From Gemmiger gallinarum (lineage in GTDB: Bacteria > Bacillota > Clostridia > Oscillospirales > Ruminococcaceae): DNA of 64,000 bases. A program made the translations under genes and the position numbers. Where the stretch lies: NCBI RefSeq assembly GCF_014982805.1, contig NZ_JADCKC010000001.1:186001-250000 (forward strand), given 5' to 3'. How positions within the stretch are numbered: position 1 is the stretch's first letter; each line of letters opens with the position of its first letter. Under the pieces are notes generated by a model, which was not told the DNA's origin, made no database searches, and worked only from the letters and a program-made list of their open reading frames with translations. Positions 9,485-18,590 of this stretch are shown here, piece by piece.

Positions 9485-10756
9485 ATGTCAAAGAAAAAGC
9501 CGTTTATCACGCTGGAACAGGCACAGGACATCATTGCGGATGTACCCACGCCCTTTCACCTGTATGACGAGAAGGGCATCCGGGAGAATGCCCGCCTGGT
9601 CAACAAGGCCTTTGCCTGGAACAAGGGCTTCAAGGAGTACTTTGCCGTAAAGGCGACGCCCAACCCCTATCTGCTGCAGATTCTGCAGGAGGAAGGCTGC
9701 GGTGTGGACTGCTCCAGCTATACCGAGCTGCTGCTGTCGGAAGCGTGCGGGTTCCACGGCAGCGACATCATGTTCTCCTCCAACGATACCCCGGTGGAGG
9801 ACATGAAGAAAGCCTATGATCTGGACGCCTACATCAATCTGGATGACCTGACCCATGTGGACTTTCTGCAGCGGGTGGCGGGCATTCCCAAGACGGTGTT
9901 CTGCCGCTACAATCCCGGCGGAACCTTTGATCTGGGCAACGGCATCATGGACAACCCTGGCGACGCCAAGTACGGTATGACCGAAAACCAGATGGCCGAG
10001 GCCTACACCCGCCTCATGGCCATGGGCGCCGAAAACTTCGGTATCCATGCTTTCCTGGCCAGCAACACCGTCACCGACGATTACTACCCCGAGCTGGCGG
10101 GCATCCTGTTTGAGCTGGCCGTCCGCCTGCACAAGCGCACCGGGGCAAAGATCCGCTATATCAACCTGTCGGGCGGCGTGGGCGTTGCCTACCGTCCTGA
10201 TCAGCGCAGCAACGACATTATGGCCATCGGCGAAGGCGTCCGCAAAAAGTTTGAGGAGATCCTTGTGCCGGCGGGCATGGGGGATGTGGCCATCTTCACC
10301 GAGATGGGCCGTTTCATGCTGGCACCTTACGGCTGTCTGGTCACCGAGGCTATCCATGAGAAGCATATTTATAAGGAGTACATCGGTGTGGACGCCTGTG
10401 CGGCCAACCTGATGCGCCCGGCCATGTACGGCAGCTACCATCACATCACCGTGCTGGGCAAGGAGGACGCTCCCTGCGACCACAAGTACGATGTGACCGG
10501 CGGTCTGTGCGAGAACAACGACAAGTTTGCCATCGACCGTATGCTGCCCAAGATCGACAAGGGCGACATTCTGGTCATCCACGACACCGGCGCTCATGGC
10601 TTCTCCATGGGCTACAATTACAACGGCAAACTCCGCAGCGCCGAGGTCCTTCTGTGCGAGGACGGCAGCCATCAGTTGATTCGCCGCGCCGAAACACCGG
10701 CCGATTACTTTGCTACGCTGGACATCACGCCTTTTTATAAAAAACTCAAGCTGTAA
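9485..10756 (+). CDS. lysA: Diaminopimelate decarboxylase
   Basis: A 423-aa fold-type III PLP decarboxylase. The PLP Lys is Lys56 in FAVKATPNPYLLQ; GCGVDCSSYTEL follows, the glycine-rich phosphate loop is LSGGVGVAYRPDQ, and the C-terminal CGGLCENND-like motif (TGGLCENNDKF) carries the substrate-binding Cys. It converts meso-diaminopimelate to lysine. Variants of this subfamily can act on other amino acids, so LysA is the best but not the only reading. The start is ATG 9485 after GAGGGGAAGAGG; the longer frame to 9455 lacks a ribosome site. Confidence 0.87.
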   Translation: MSKKKPFITLEQAQDIIADVPTPFHLYDEKGIRENARLVNKAFAWNKGFKEYFAVKATPNPYLLQILQEEGCGVDCSSYTELLLSEACGFHGSDIMFSSNDTPVEDMKKAYDLDAYINLDDLTHVDFLQRVAGIPKTVFCRYNPGGTFDLGNGIMDNPGDAKYGMTENQMAEAYTRLMAMGAENFGIHAFLASNTVTDDYYPELAGILFELAVRLHKRTGAKIRYINLSGGVGVAYRPDQRSNDIMAIGEGVRKKFEEILVPAGMGDVAIFTEMGRFMLAPYGCLVTEAIHEKHIYKEYIGVDACAANLMRPAMYGSYHHITVLGKEDAPCDHKYDVTGGLCENNDKFAIDRMLPKIDKGDILVIHDTGAHGFSMGYNYNGKLRSAEVLLCEDGSHQLIRRAETPADYFATLDITPFYKKLKL

Positions 10757-10769
10757 GGCAAAAAAGTTC

Positions 10770-10798
10770 TTGCCAAACAGGGCGGATTGTGATATTAT
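10770..10798 (+). promoter_or_regulatory. Sigma-A promoter of rplS with a structured 5' leader
   Basis: TTGCCA (10770-10775), 17 bp, TATTAT (10793-10798). The leader of roughly 105 nt to the rplS start contains a G/C hairpin (GCCGCCGG..CCGGCGGG around 10811-10833). Firmicutes rplS messages often carry an autoregulatory L19 leader; whether this is one is an inference. Confidence 0.65.
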
Positions 10799-10912
10799 AT
10801 TTTAGCGTTAGCGCCGCCGGCACCACCGGCGGGATAATGACAGATCATTAAACAGGCGGTCCTCTGCCGATCTTTTTCGGGTATGAACGTCGAAAAAAAT
10901 GGAGGAACATTC

Positions 10913-11254
10913 ATGGACGCATTCAAGACTCTTACCGAGGGCATGATCAAAGAGAATCAGCCGAAGTTCGAAATCGGTGACACGGTTCGTGTTTCCGTCC
11001 GCATTAAGGAAGGCGACAAGGAGCGTATCCAGGCTTTCGAGGGCACCGTCATTGCCAAGAAGCATGGCGGCATTGCTGAGACCTTTACCGTCCGCCGCAC
11101 CTCTTACGGTGTTGGCGTGGAGCGTGTGTTCCCGGTCAACAGCCCGTTCGTCGAGAAGGTCGAGGTTGTTCGTCGCGGCAAGGTTCGCCGTGCGAAGCTC
11201 TTCTACCTGCGTGAGCGCACCGGCAAGGCTGCCAAGGTTAAGGCTCGTATCTGA
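10913..11254 (+). CDS. rplS: 50S ribosomal protein L19
   Basis: A 113-aa protein with the full L19 pattern: [26 protein letters not shown], then [19 protein letters not shown], then [17 protein letters not shown]19 sits at the 30S-50S interface. ATG 10913 follows GGAGGAAC (10901-10908); an in-frame upstream ATG at 10883 would add ten non-conserved residues. It heads the rplS-lepB-rbgA-rnhB-yraN block, a standard Firmicutes arrangement. Confidence 0.96.
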   Translation: MDAFKTLTEGMIKENQPKFEIGDTVRVSVRIKEGDKERIQAFEGTVIAKKHGGIAETFTVRRTSYGVGVERVFPVNSPFVEKVEVVRRGKVRRAKLFYLRERTGKAAKVKARI

Positions 11255-11266
11255 CGACAAGAAGAA

Positions 11267-11297
11267 GGGGAGGACGCAAGTTCGTTCTCCCTTTTTC
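11267..11297 (+). terminator. Terminator after rplS
   Basis: GGGGAGGACG pairs with CGTTCTCCC (one G-U), with a short loop and a following TTTTTCTT. It sits between rplS and lepB, so lepB is either read through or has its own start. Confidence 0.7.
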
Positions 11298-11352
11298 TTA
11301 TTTTATTATTATTCACAGGATGCCGTTTGCCGGCTAAGGAGGGAAGTCTCCC

Positions 11353-11886
11353 GTGGGACGTGTCAAGGCCAATCGCGGTCTGCTGGAATGGGTCGATTCC
11401 ATTATTTTTGCCATTGTGATTCTGGCGCTGGTGTTTACTTTCGGTGTGCGTGTCGTGCAGGTGGACGGTTCCTCCATGAACCCCGGCCTGGTGGATGGCG
11501 AACGCCTGCTTCTGTCCAGCCTGCCCTATGAGCCGGAATACGGCGATGTTGTTGTCATTGACAGCTATACCGGTTACGGCAAGCTGCTCATCAAGCGTGT
11601 CATCGGCAAGGGCGGCGATGTCATCGACATTGACTTTGAACAGGGCATCGTATACCGCAACGGGGAAGCCCTGGACGAGCCCTACACGGCGGATAAGACT
11701 TATCTTTCGGAAGGCGTCACCTTTCCTTTGACAGTGCCGGAGGGAATGTTGTTCATCATGGGAGATAACCGCAATGACTCCAAGGACAGCCGCTCCCCTG
11801 AGATTGGCTGCGTCTCGGAAGGGGATGTTCTGGGCAGGGCGGTGCTCCGCCTGACGCCCTTTGACAAGTTCGGGCTGATTTCCTGA
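11353..11886 (+). CDS. lepB: Signal peptidase I
   Basis: A 177-aa membrane serine protease that cleaves Sec and Tat signal peptides. One N-terminal membrane span (about 14-34) precedes the catalytic motifs: Ser41 in VDGSSMNPGL and Lys81 in LLIKRVIG; the family motif MGDNRNDSKDSR is present at about 136-147. The short Gram-positive SipS type is indicated by the single span. The GTG start at 11353 follows AAGGAGGG at 11337-11344. Confidence 0.95.
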   Translation: MGRVKANRGLLEWVDSIIFAIVILALVFTFGVRVVQVDGSSMNPGLVDGERLLLSSLPYEPEYGDVVVIDSYTGYGKLLIKRVIGKGGDVIDIDFEQGIVYRNGEALDEPYTADKTYLSEGVTFPLTVPEGMLFIMGDNRNDSKDSRSPEIGCVSEGDVLGRAVLRLTPFDKFGLIS

Positions 11887-11974
11887 ACCTGCCCGCAAAG
11901 TTGCAACCATAGAGGAAAATACATCGTGCGGGTCGGAAGCAGGCCCTGCACATAGGGAAGGGAGAGTGAATGCA

Positions 11975-12892
11975 ATGGACGATATGTCGGGAGTCAATCG
12001 CCGGGTGATCCAGTGGTTCCCCGGTCACATGACCAAGACGCTGCGCATGATGGAAAAAGAGATCCGCAATGTCGACTGCGTTCTGCAGATTCTCGATGCG
12101 CGCATTCCGCTTTCCAGCCTCAATCCGGAGATTGAGCGCATCACCGGCGGCAAGCCGCATCTGTATGTGCTGAACAAGTCCGACCTGGCCGATCCGGAGA
12201 TCACCAAACAGTGGCTGGAATATTTCAAGGCGGCAGATGCCGGATGCATCGCCATGGATGCCCGGCAGAAAAAGTCTGCCAACGCCATCAAGAAGCCCAT
12301 CATCGCTGAACTGTCGGCCCTTCTGGAACGCCGCCGCAACCGCGGCATGGCAGGGGCGCGGACCCGTGTGATGGTGGTGGGCATTCCCAATGTGGGCAAA
12401 TCCACCTTCATCAACTCCTTCGCCGGGGAAGCCCGTGCCAAGGCGGCCAACAAGCCGGGTGTGACCCGCGGCAAACAATGGATCGCCGTGGACGATTTCG
12501 ACTTGCTGGACATGCCCGGCGTGCTCTGGAAAAAGTTCGATACCTTGGAAACGGCCACCAATCTGGCATTTATCGGTTCCATCCGGGATGATATTCTGGA
12601 CATCGAGGAGCTTGCCTGCGGTCTTTTGAGCAGCGTGCGGGGCATCTACCCTCAGCGCCTGCTGGAACGCTACAAGCTGGATGCCGATGCGCTGGAGCTT
12701 GCTCCCTATGACCTGCTGCTGGCCATCGGTGCCAAACGGGGCATGCTGGTCTCGGGCGGTGAGGTGGATTCCGAGCGTGCGGCTCGCATGCTGGTGGGCG
12801 AGTTCCGCGCCAGCAAGTGGGGGCGCATCTCTCTGGAACGCCCGCCGCAGATGGCACGGGAGGAGGACGACGATGGCCTCGAGGAAGACTGA
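11975..12892 (+). CDS. rbgA: Ribosome biogenesis GTPase RbgA (YlqF)
   Basis: A circularly permuted GTPase of 305 aa: [10 protein letters not shown] near the N-terminus, G4 NKSD at about residues 62-65, then G1 GIPNVGKST (about 134-142), and G3 DMPG. RbgA acts in late assembly of the 50S subunit. I choose ATG 11975 because GGGAAGGGAG ends at 11964, 10 bases upstream; the GTG at 11966 lies directly on the ribosome site. It overlaps rnhB by 20 bp. Confidence 0.93.
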   Translation: MDDMSGVNRRVIQWFPGHMTKTLRMMEKEIRNVDCVLQILDARIPLSSLNPEIERITGGKPHLYVLNKSDLADPEITKQWLEYFKAADAGCIAMDARQKKSANAIKKPIIAELSALLERRRNRGMAGARTRVMVVGIPNVGKSTFINSFAGEARAKAANKPGVTRGKQWIAVDDFDLLDMPGVLWKKFDTLETATNLAFIGSIRDDILDIEELACGLLSSVRGIYPQRLLERYKLDADALELAPYDLLLAIGAKRGMLVSGGEVDSERAARMLVGEFRASKWGRISLERPPQMAREEDDDGLEED

Positions 12893-13502
12893 CAGCACCG
12901 CTCTTTACGCCTTTGACGAGGAGCTTCGTACACAGCACGGCATACTTTGCGGCGTGGATGAGGCGGGCCGCGGCCCTCTGTGCGGGCCGGTCTGCTGTGC
13001 GGCGGTGATTCTGGACCCGGCCAACCCGGTGGAGGGAGTCAACGATTCCAAAAAGCTCAGTGCCAAACGCCGGGAGGAACTCTACGAGGAAATCACCCAA
13101 AAGGCATTGGCCTGGAAGGTCATCTTTGTTCCGCCGGAGGAGATCGACGAGAAAAACATCCTCTGGGCTACCATGGACGGCATGGCGCAGGCGGTGGCGG
13201 GCCTGGACCCGGCCCCGGCCTATGTGCTGGTGGACGGCAACCGGTATCCGCCGGATGTGCCCCAGCCGGGGGAGACGGTAGTCAAGGGAGACGCCAACAG
13301 TGCCTCCATTGCGGCGGCCTCCATTCTGGCCAAGGTCAGCCGTGACCGCTATATGATGGAACTGGACCGGCAGTATCCCCAGTATCAGCTGGCCAAGCAC
13401 AAGGGGTATCCCACCAAACTGCATTATGAGCTGATCGCACAGTACGGCATTCAGCCGTTTTATCGCCGCAGCTTTCTGAAAAAGCAGGGGTACTGGCATT
13501 GA
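12873..13502 (+). CDS. rnhB: Ribonuclease HII
   Basis: A 209-aa RNase HII that removes ribonucleotides and RNA-DNA hybrids. The active-site opening [13 protein letters not shown] (about residues 19-31) supplies the Asp-Glu pair, [12 protein letters not shown] follows, and [22 protein letters not shown] carries the later acidic residue. Start at ATG 12873 with GGGAGGAGGACG upstream; this overlaps the end of rbgA, suggesting coupled translation. The last 4 bp overlap yraN. Confidence 0.95.
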   Translation: MASRKTDSTALYAFDEELRTQHGILCGVDEAGRGPLCGPVCCAAVILDPANPVEGVNDSKKLSAKRREELYEEITQKALAWKVIFVPPEEIDEKNILWATMDGMAQAVAGLDPAPAYVLVDGNRYPPDVPQPGETVVKGDANSASIAAASILAKVSRDRYMMELDRQYPQYQLAKHKGYPTKLHYELIAQYGIQPFYRRSFLKKQGYWH

Positions 13503-13852
13503 ACCGGCCGCTGGGGCAGACCGGCGAGGCGGTTGCCGCCAAGTACTATATCCAGAAAGGGTATCTGCTGCTCAATCACAATTTCCGGACACGCATGGGG
13601 GAGCTGGACCTGATTCTGTACAAAGATGATACCGTCGTCTTTGCGGAGGTCAAGACCCGCAGCCGTCCGGGGCCCATCCTGCCGGCCGAAGCAGTCGGCC
13701 CGGCCAAACAGCGGCGGCTCATTGCAGCGGCCGCCCAATACTTGCAGAACAGTCCCTATGCCGATTCCCGGGTGCGGTTCGACGTGGTCGAGGTGATCCC
13801 GCAAAACGGAGGATGGCAGGTACATTGTATTTCCGACGCATTTTCCTGCTGA
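13499..13852 (+). CDS. yraN: UPF0102 family YraN, endonuclease-like protein
   Basis: A 117-aa protein with the restriction-endonuclease-like YraN fold: [34 protein letters not shown], then VFAEVKTRS, giving the D...ExK pattern of the nuclease core (E-L-D-L-I and F-A-E-V-K). The function is unproven. The TTG start overlaps the rnhB stop by 4 bp (ATTGA), so it is probably translated by coupling. Confidence 0.9.
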   Translation: MNRPLGQTGEAVAAKYYIQKGYLLLNHNFRTRMGELDLILYKDDTVVFAEVKTRSRPGPILPAEAVGPAKQRRLIAAAAQYLQNSPYADSRVRFDVVEVIPQNGGWQVHCISDAFSC

Positions 13853-13895
13853 TTAAACGGCAGAATACAAAAATACAGATGGAGGGTGTTCAGGA

Positions 13896-15344
13896 ATGGA
13901 ATATCAAAGCACACGCGGTGGAGTCAGCGGCGTCTCGGCATCCGAGGCAATCGTCCGGGGTCTTGCGCCGGACAGCGGCCTGTATGTTCCCCAGTCCTTC
14001 CCGCAGGCAGACCTGCAGGCATGGAAGGGTCTTTCGTATCCGCAGCTGGCGGACAAGGTGGTCGGTTCTTTCCTGACCGACTATGATCCGGCCTTCCTGG
14101 CCCAGGCCACTGCGGCTACCTACGGCGATGCCTTTGCAGGCAAAGCGGGCCATGTGGAGAAGGTCCGCGACGGCCTGTATGCGCTGGAGCTGTGGCACGG
14201 TCCCACCTGTGCCTTCAAGGACTACGCTCTGCAGCTGATGCCCAAGCTGCTGCTTCAGGGCAAGAAGAACCTGAACCGCACTGAGACCACCCGGATTCTG
14301 GTGGCGACCTCGGGGGATACCGGCAAGGCGGCTCTGGCGGGTTATGCAGGCCTGGAAGGCATCGAAATCTCGGTGTTCTATCCCAATGCCGGTACCAGTG
14401 AGATTCAGCGCCTGCAGATGGCCACCCAGCAGGGGGATAACGTCCATGTCTATGCGGTGGACGGCAACTTTGACGATGCCCAGACCGGCGTCAAGAAGGT
14501 CTTTGCCGATGCCGACGTGGCGGCGGCCCTGGAAAAGCGGGGCATCCGCCTGTCCAGTGCCAACTCCATCAACTGGGGCCGTCTGGTGCCGCAGATCGTC
14601 TATTACTTCTACACCTGTTTCCGTCTGGCGGAAAAGGGCGCCATGGCCTGGGGCGAACCGGTGGACTTCTGCGTCCCCACCGGCAACTTCGGCGACATTC
14701 TGGCAGGCTACTACGCCAAGCGCATGGGCCTGCCTGTGGGGCGGCTGGTCTGCGCCTCCAATGAAAACAACGTCCTCACCGACTTCATCCGCACCGGCAC
14801 CTACGATGCCCGCCGGGAGTTCCACAAGACGGCTTCTCCCTCCATGGACATCCTGATCTCCAGCAACCTGGAGCGCCTTCTCTACCATGTGTCCGGCAGC
14901 ACCGAGAAGGTTGCCAGCTGGATGAAGGACCTGTCCACACAGGGCCATTACACGGTGGATGCTCAGACGCTGGCGGCCATTCAGGAAAGCTTTGCCTGCG
15001 GCTGTGCCGACGACGAACAGGGAGCCAAAGAGATCCGCGACCGCTTTGAGCAGGACGGCTACCTGTGCGACACCCACACTGCGGTGGCCTTCCGCGTGGC
15101 GGAGGACTGCCGCAGCACCGCCCCCATGGTGGTGCTGTCCACGGCCAGCCCCTTCAAGTTCCCCCGGGATGTGCTGCGTGCCCTGGGGGCCGAGGCACCG
15201 GAAAGCGACTTTGACTCCATGCAGGCGCTGACGGCCAAAACGGGCTGTGCTGCACCTGCTGCGCTGAGCAGCCTGCGGGATCTGCCCGTCCGCTTCACCG
15301 AGGTCATTGCCCCGGCGGCCATCCGGGAGGCGGCGCTGCGCTGA
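13896..15344 (+). CDS. thrC: Threonine synthase
   Basis: A 482-aa PLP enzyme converting O-phosphohomoserine to threonine. Lys108 in HGPTCAFKDYALQL is the PLP Schiff-base lysine; TSGDTGKAAL binds phosphate, and SANSINWGRLVPQIVYYFY and PTGNFGDILAGYYAKRMGLP are class-typical. GGAGGGTG lies upstream. It follows yraN by 43 bp without a terminator, so it may be the last gene of the rplS-lepB block transcript. Confidence 0.95.
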   Translation: MEYQSTRGGVSGVSASEAIVRGLAPDSGLYVPQSFPQADLQAWKGLSYPQLADKVVGSFLTDYDPAFLAQATAATYGDAFAGKAGHVEKVRDGLYALELWHGPTCAFKDYALQLMPKLLLQGKKNLNRTETTRILVATSGDTGKAALAGYAGLEGIEISVFYPNAGTSEIQRLQMATQQGDNVHVYAVDGNFDDAQTGVKKVFADADVAAALEKRGIRLSSANSINWGRLVPQIVYYFYTCFRLAEKGAMAWGEPVDFCVPTGNFGDILAGYYAKRMGLPVGRLVCASNENNVLTDFIRTGTYDARREFHKTASPSMDILISSNLERLLYHVSGSTEKVASWMKDLSTQGHYTVDAQTLAAIQESFACGCADDEQGAKEIRDRFEQDGYLCDTHTAVAFRVAEDCRSTAPMVVLSTASPFKFPRDVLRALGAEAPESDFDSMQALTAKTGCAAPAALSSLRDLPVRFTEVIAPAAIREAALR

Positions 15345-15371
15345 GTTCCGGGCCGGCTTTTCCATAAAAAC

Positions 15372-15506
15372 AAAACGGCGGACCACGGATGGTGTGCCGG
15401 AACAAGAAAGCACAGGCTCTGTAGACAGAGCCTTGCGGGACTGTTTTTCGGGAAAAAGCCCGCGGCTGTGTTTTCTTGTAAGGCACACCAGGTGGTCCGC
15501 CGTTTT
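15372..15506. repeat. 135-bp multi-branched palindromic element between thrC and the DUF1540 gene
   Basis: The outer arms AAAACGGCGGACCA (15372-15385) and TGGTCCGCCGTTTT (15493-15506) are exact complements. Next in come TGGTGTGCC/GGCACACCA and ACAAGAAAGCACAG/CTGTGTTTTCTTGT. The centre holds two separate hairpins: GGCTCTGT-ag-ACAGAGCC (15415-15432) and GCGGG..TTTTTC/GAAAAA..CCCGC (15435-15463). The whole folds as a cruciform with two apical stems. It lies between convergent genes and has T-tracts on both strands at its edge, so it can end transcription both ways, but it is much larger than an ordinary terminator. A mobile palindromic repeat or a structured RNA are alternatives. Confidence 0.8.
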
Positions 15507-15562
15507 CGCTCAGGTTCCAAAGGCGGTTTGCCTCTCAGAACTTTCTGGCGGGATCATGCACG

Positions 15563-15721
15563 TCAGACTTCGGAGAACGTCTCACACATGGTCTCGCCGG
15601 ACTCGGCGCTGCGGTTCTTGACATGGATTTCCTTGGCAGTGCAGCAGCAGGAACCGTTGTTGTAGACGCAGTTCTCAACGTCGCAGCAGATGCCGTTGAT
15701 GACATTGTTATCGTGATTCAT
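15563..15721 (-). CDS. DUF1540 cysteine-rich small protein under a sigma-G-type promoter
   Basis: A 52-codon gene on the minus strand. The product contains the DUF1540 pattern: INGICCDVENCVYNNGSCCC followed by AKEIHVKN and a final cysteine (ETMCETF); seven cysteines in all suggest metal binding. The ribosome site AAGGAGGT (complement of 15731-15738) stands 9 bases before the ATG. The promoter is a perfect match to the sigma-G consensus. DUF1540 proteins have no established function; expression in the forespore is the inference here. It is convergent with thrC across the palindromic element. Confidence 0.88.
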   Translation of the reverse strand: MNHDNNVINGICCDVENCVYNNGSCCCTAKEIHVKNRSAESGETMCETFSEV

Positions 15722-15746
15722 GGTCTGTCGACCTCCTTTCGCCCCT

Positions 15747-15776
15747 TAGTATGGCACGGGACACGGCAGGCTATAC
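15747..15776 (-). promoter_or_regulatory. Sigma-G (forespore) promoter of the DUF1540 gene
   Basis: On the minus strand, GTATA (complement of 15772-15776), 18 bp, CATACTA (complement of 15747-15753). This fits the Bacillus sigma-G consensus GHATR-N18-CATNHTA at every defined position, and places transcription start about 20 nt before the ATG. Sigma-F shares similar -35 bases but has a different -10, so sigma-G is preferred. Confidence 0.75.
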
Positions 15777-15786
15777 GGAGGGATAC

Positions 15787-16470
15787 ATGGCAATTTTTGC
15801 AATCGGCGACCTGCACCTTTCTCTGGGCGCCGACAAGCCCATGGATGTGTTTCCGGGGTGGCAGGGCTATCTGCCCAAACTGGAGGCCAACTGGCGCAAG
15901 CTCATAGCCCCGGAGGACACCGTCGTCCTGGTGGGGGACACCAGCTGGGCAATGCACCTGAAGGATACAAAAGAGGATTTCGCCTTCCTGGAAAACCTTC
16001 CGGGGCAGAAGTGGCTTTTGAAGGGCAATCACGATTACTGGTGGACCACCCGCAAAAAGATGGAAACCTTTTTGCAGGCAAACGGCTTTGACTCCCTGCA
16101 CATCCTGCACAATAACGCCTGCATCGTGGATGGAGTGGCATTGTGCGGCACCCGGGGCTGGCCCTTTGATGACACCGCCGCCCAGGATGCCAAGGTCATG
16201 GCCCGGGAAGCCGGGCGCCTGAAAATGTCTCTGGAAGCGGCGGGGGAGCTGCCCAAGCTGGCTTTCCTGCACTATCCGCCGGTGTATCCCGGAGCATGTG
16301 CTCAGGAGATCGTGGATGTGCTGCACGCCTACGGTGTGACCCGGTGCTGGTACGGCCATCTGCATGGCAAAGCCCTGCGCTTTGCCTTGCAGGGAACCTA
16401 TGACGGCATCGAATACCGGCTGCTTTCCGCCGACGGCATTGCCTTCTGCCCCCTTAAGATACGCGCCTGA
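15787..16470 (+). CDS. Metallophosphoesterase family protein
   Basis: A 227-aa calcineurin-like phosphoesterase. Metal-binding motifs run in order: GDLHLS (residues 6-11, D-x-H), GDTSW (about 49-53), KGNHDYWW (about 78-85, GNH[DE]), a His in FLHYPPVYP, and GHLHG near the C-terminus. The substrate is unknown. ATG 15787 is chosen because CGGAGGG lies just upstream and the protein then begins at the first motif; the frame is open to 15751. Confidence 0.9.
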   Translation: MAIFAIGDLHLSLGADKPMDVFPGWQGYLPKLEANWRKLIAPEDTVVLVGDTSWAMHLKDTKEDFAFLENLPGQKWLLKGNHDYWWTTRKKMETFLQANGFDSLHILHNNACIVDGVALCGTRGWPFDDTAAQDAKVMAREAGRLKMSLEAAGELPKLAFLHYPPVYPGACAQEIVDVLHAYGVTRCWYGHLHGKALRFALQGTYDGIEYRLLSADGIAFCPLKIRA

Positions 16471-16504
16471 ACGCAAAATTGCACGAAAAAATTCCAATTT
16501 ACTA

Positions 16505-16533
16505 TGGCATTCTGCAAAGACGTGTGCTATAAT
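16505..16533 (+). promoter_or_regulatory. Extended -10 promoter of tig
   Basis: TGC-TATAAT with TATAAT at 16528-16533 and a weak -35 (TGGCAT, 16505-16510) at 17 bp. It lies 34 bp before the tig start. Confidence 0.55.
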
Positions 16534-16566
16534 ACCTTGTACCGCTATGTTTGGAGGAGTATTCTA

Positions 16567-17874
16567 ATGAATCTGATTTCTTGTGAAAAGCTCGAAAAAA
16601 GCATGGTCGAGCTGCAGTTTTCCATTGACGCCGACACTTTCAAAAATGCCGTGAGCGCGGCGTTCAAGCGTGAAAGCAAAAAATATAATGTCCCCGGCTT
16701 CCGCAAGGGCAAGGCTCCTCGCGCGATGATCGAGAAGATGTACGGCGCCGACATTTTCCATTACGACGCTGTCAATGATCTGTTCCCCGCTCAGTACGAG
16801 GAAGCCGTCAAGGCTGCCGGCATCGAGGTCGTCGGCGCTCCCGAGCCCGAGGTCGTCTCCATGTCCGAAGCTGAGGGTGTCACCCTGAAGGTCAAGGTCG
16901 CCGTCAAGCCCGAGGTCACCCTGGGCGAGTACGCCGGTTTAAACGTCACCAAAAAGGTCAAGACTGTGGAGGACAGCGCTGTGGATGCAGAGCTGGCCCG
17001 TATGCAGGACCGCAACGGCCGTCTGCTGACCCGTGAGGGCAAGGCTGAGAACGGCGACACCGTCGATATCGACTTCGAGGGCTTTGTGGGCGATACCGCT
17101 TTTGAGGGCGGCAAGGCTGAGCACTACTCTCTGGTGCTGGGCAGCAACTCCTTCATCCCCGGCTTCGAGGATCAGCTGGTCGGCCATGCCGCCGGCGAGG
17201 AGTTTGACATCAACGTCAAGTTCCCCGAGGAGTACCAGGCTTCCGAGCTGGCCGGCAAGGATGCCACCTTCAAGATCAAGCTGCATGAAGTCAAGTACAA
17301 GGAGCTGCCCGCTCTGGACGACGACTTTGCCAAGGATGTCAGCGAGTACGACACTCTCGACGAGCTGAAGGCTTCCATCCGCAAGGGCATGGAGGAGAAC
17401 AACGACCGTCAGGCTGACCAGCAGGTCGAGAACGACCTGATCGAGCAGGTTGTCAACGGCATGCAGGCCGAGATCCCGCAGGCCATGTACGACAGCCGCG
17501 TGGACGAGCTGGTCCGTGACTTCGAGTACCGTCTCTCCCAGCAGGGCCTGAAGATGGACATGTACCTGCAGTACATGGGCATGACCATGGATCAGCTGCG
17601 TGCCCAGTTCGCAGACCAGGCTGAGAAGCAGGTCAAGATGCGTCTGGCCATGGAAGCCATCGTTGACAAGGAGAACATCGTCACCAGCGACGAGGAGTTC
17701 GAGGCCGAGGTCAAGCGCATTGCCGATGCCTACAAGATGGAGCCTGAGAAGGTCAAGTCCATCGTCGATGCCGACGCTGTCAAGAAGGATCTGGCAGTCA
17801 ACAAGGCCATCGACTTGGTCAAGGAAAAAGCCAACATCACCACTGAACAGGTGAAGGAAGAAGAAAACGCCTGA
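16567..17874 (+). CDS. tig: Trigger factor (peptidyl-prolyl isomerase chaperone)
   Basis: A 435-aa ribosome-associated chaperone. The N-terminal ribosome-binding domain includes FRKGKAPRAMIEKMYG (the GFRxGxxP signature), followed by the FKBP-type isomerase domain (about 160-245; GDTVDIDFEGFVGDTAFEGGKA) and the C-terminal substrate-cradle helices. The start is ATG 16567 after TGGAGGAG (16550-16557); the longer frame to 16504 covers the promoter. tig-clpP-clpX is a conserved protein-quality cluster. Confidence 0.96.
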   Translation: MNLISCEKLEKSMVELQFSIDADTFKNAVSAAFKRESKKYNVPGFRKGKAPRAMIEKMYGADIFHYDAVNDLFPAQYEEAVKAAGIEVVGAPEPEVVSMSEAEGVTLKVKVAVKPEVTLGEYAGLNVTKKVKTVEDSAVDAELARMQDRNGRLLTREGKAENGDTVDIDFEGFVGDTAFEGGKAEHYSLVLGSNSFIPGFEDQLVGHAAGEEFDINVKFPEEYQASELAGKDATFKIKLHEVKYKELPALDDDFAKDVSEYDTLDELKASIRKGMEENNDRQADQQVENDLIEQVVNGMQAEIPQAMYDSRVDELVRDFEYRLSQQGLKMDMYLQYMGMTMDQLRAQFADQAEKQVKMRLAMEAIVDKENIVTSDEEFEAEVKRIADAYKMEPEKVKSIVDADAVKKDLAVNKAIDLVKEKANITTEQVKEEENA

Positions 17875-17896
17875 GTCTGACTCCGGCGACCACGGG

Positions 17897-17935
17897 ACCG
17901 ATACGGTACGTCTGTTGCCGTATCGGTTCGTTTAT
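17897..17935 (+). terminator. Hairpin between tig and clpP
   Basis: ACCGATACGG (17897-17906) pairs perfectly with CCGTATCGGT (17918-17927). The following TCGTTTAT is a poor U-run, so this may be a weak terminator allowing partial readthrough into clpP. Confidence 0.5.
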
Positions 17936-17982
17936 CCACGAAAAAATGCAGACAACTCTATTTGTACAGGAGGGGACCTATT

Positions 17983-18573
17983 ATGAGCCTTGTACCGTAT
18001 GTTGTTGAGCAGACCGCGCGCGGCGAGCGCAGCTACGATATCTTTTCCCGGTTGCTGAATGACCGCATCATTGTGCTGAGCGAGGATGTCAATCCCAGTT
18101 CGGCAAGCGTGGTCGTAGCACAGCTTTTGTACCTGGAGGGCCAGGACCCCGAAAAGGACATCAGCTTCTATATCAACAGCCCGGGCGGTTCCATCTCGGA
18201 CGGCATGGCCATTCATGACACCATGAAGTACATCAAATGCGATGTGTCCACCATCTGTGTGGGCATGGCGGCTTCCATGGGTGCATTCCTGCTGGCCAGC
18301 GGCACCAAAGGCAAGCGTTTTGCTCTGCCCAACTCCGAGATCCTGATCCATCAGCCGCTGATCTCCGGCGGCGGAATCTCCGGCCAGGCGACGGATATCA
18401 AGATCCACGCGGATCATATTGTCCACATCAAAAATCGCATGAACACGCTTCTGAGTGAGTACACCGGTCAGCCGCTGGAAGTGATCCAGCACGACACCGA
18501 GCGCGATAATTATATGACCGCACAGCAGGCTGTGGATTACGGCCTGGTGGATGCGATCATCTCGAAACACTGA
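17983..18573 (+). CDS. clpP: ATP-dependent Clp protease proteolytic subunit
   Basis: A 196-aa serine protease. Ser98 in [11 protein letters not shown] and His123 in EILIHQP occupy the canonical catalytic positions; the Asp is in the C-terminal handle region ([13 protein letters not shown]). ClpP forms the 14-mer chamber fed by ClpX, encoded 17 bp downstream. ATG 17983 follows AGGAGGGG (17968-17975). I saw no CtsR operator upstream. Confidence 0.97.
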   Translation: MSLVPYVVEQTARGERSYDIFSRLLNDRIIVLSEDVNPSSASVVVAQLLYLEGQDPEKDISFYINSPGGSISDGMAIHDTMKYIKCDVSTICVGMAASMGAFLLASGTKGKRFALPNSEILIHQPLISGGGISGQATDIKIHADHIVHIKNRMNTLLSEYTGQPLEVIQHDTERDNYMTAQQAVDYGLVDAIISKH

Positions 18574-18590
18574 GAGCACGGGGGCTTTCC

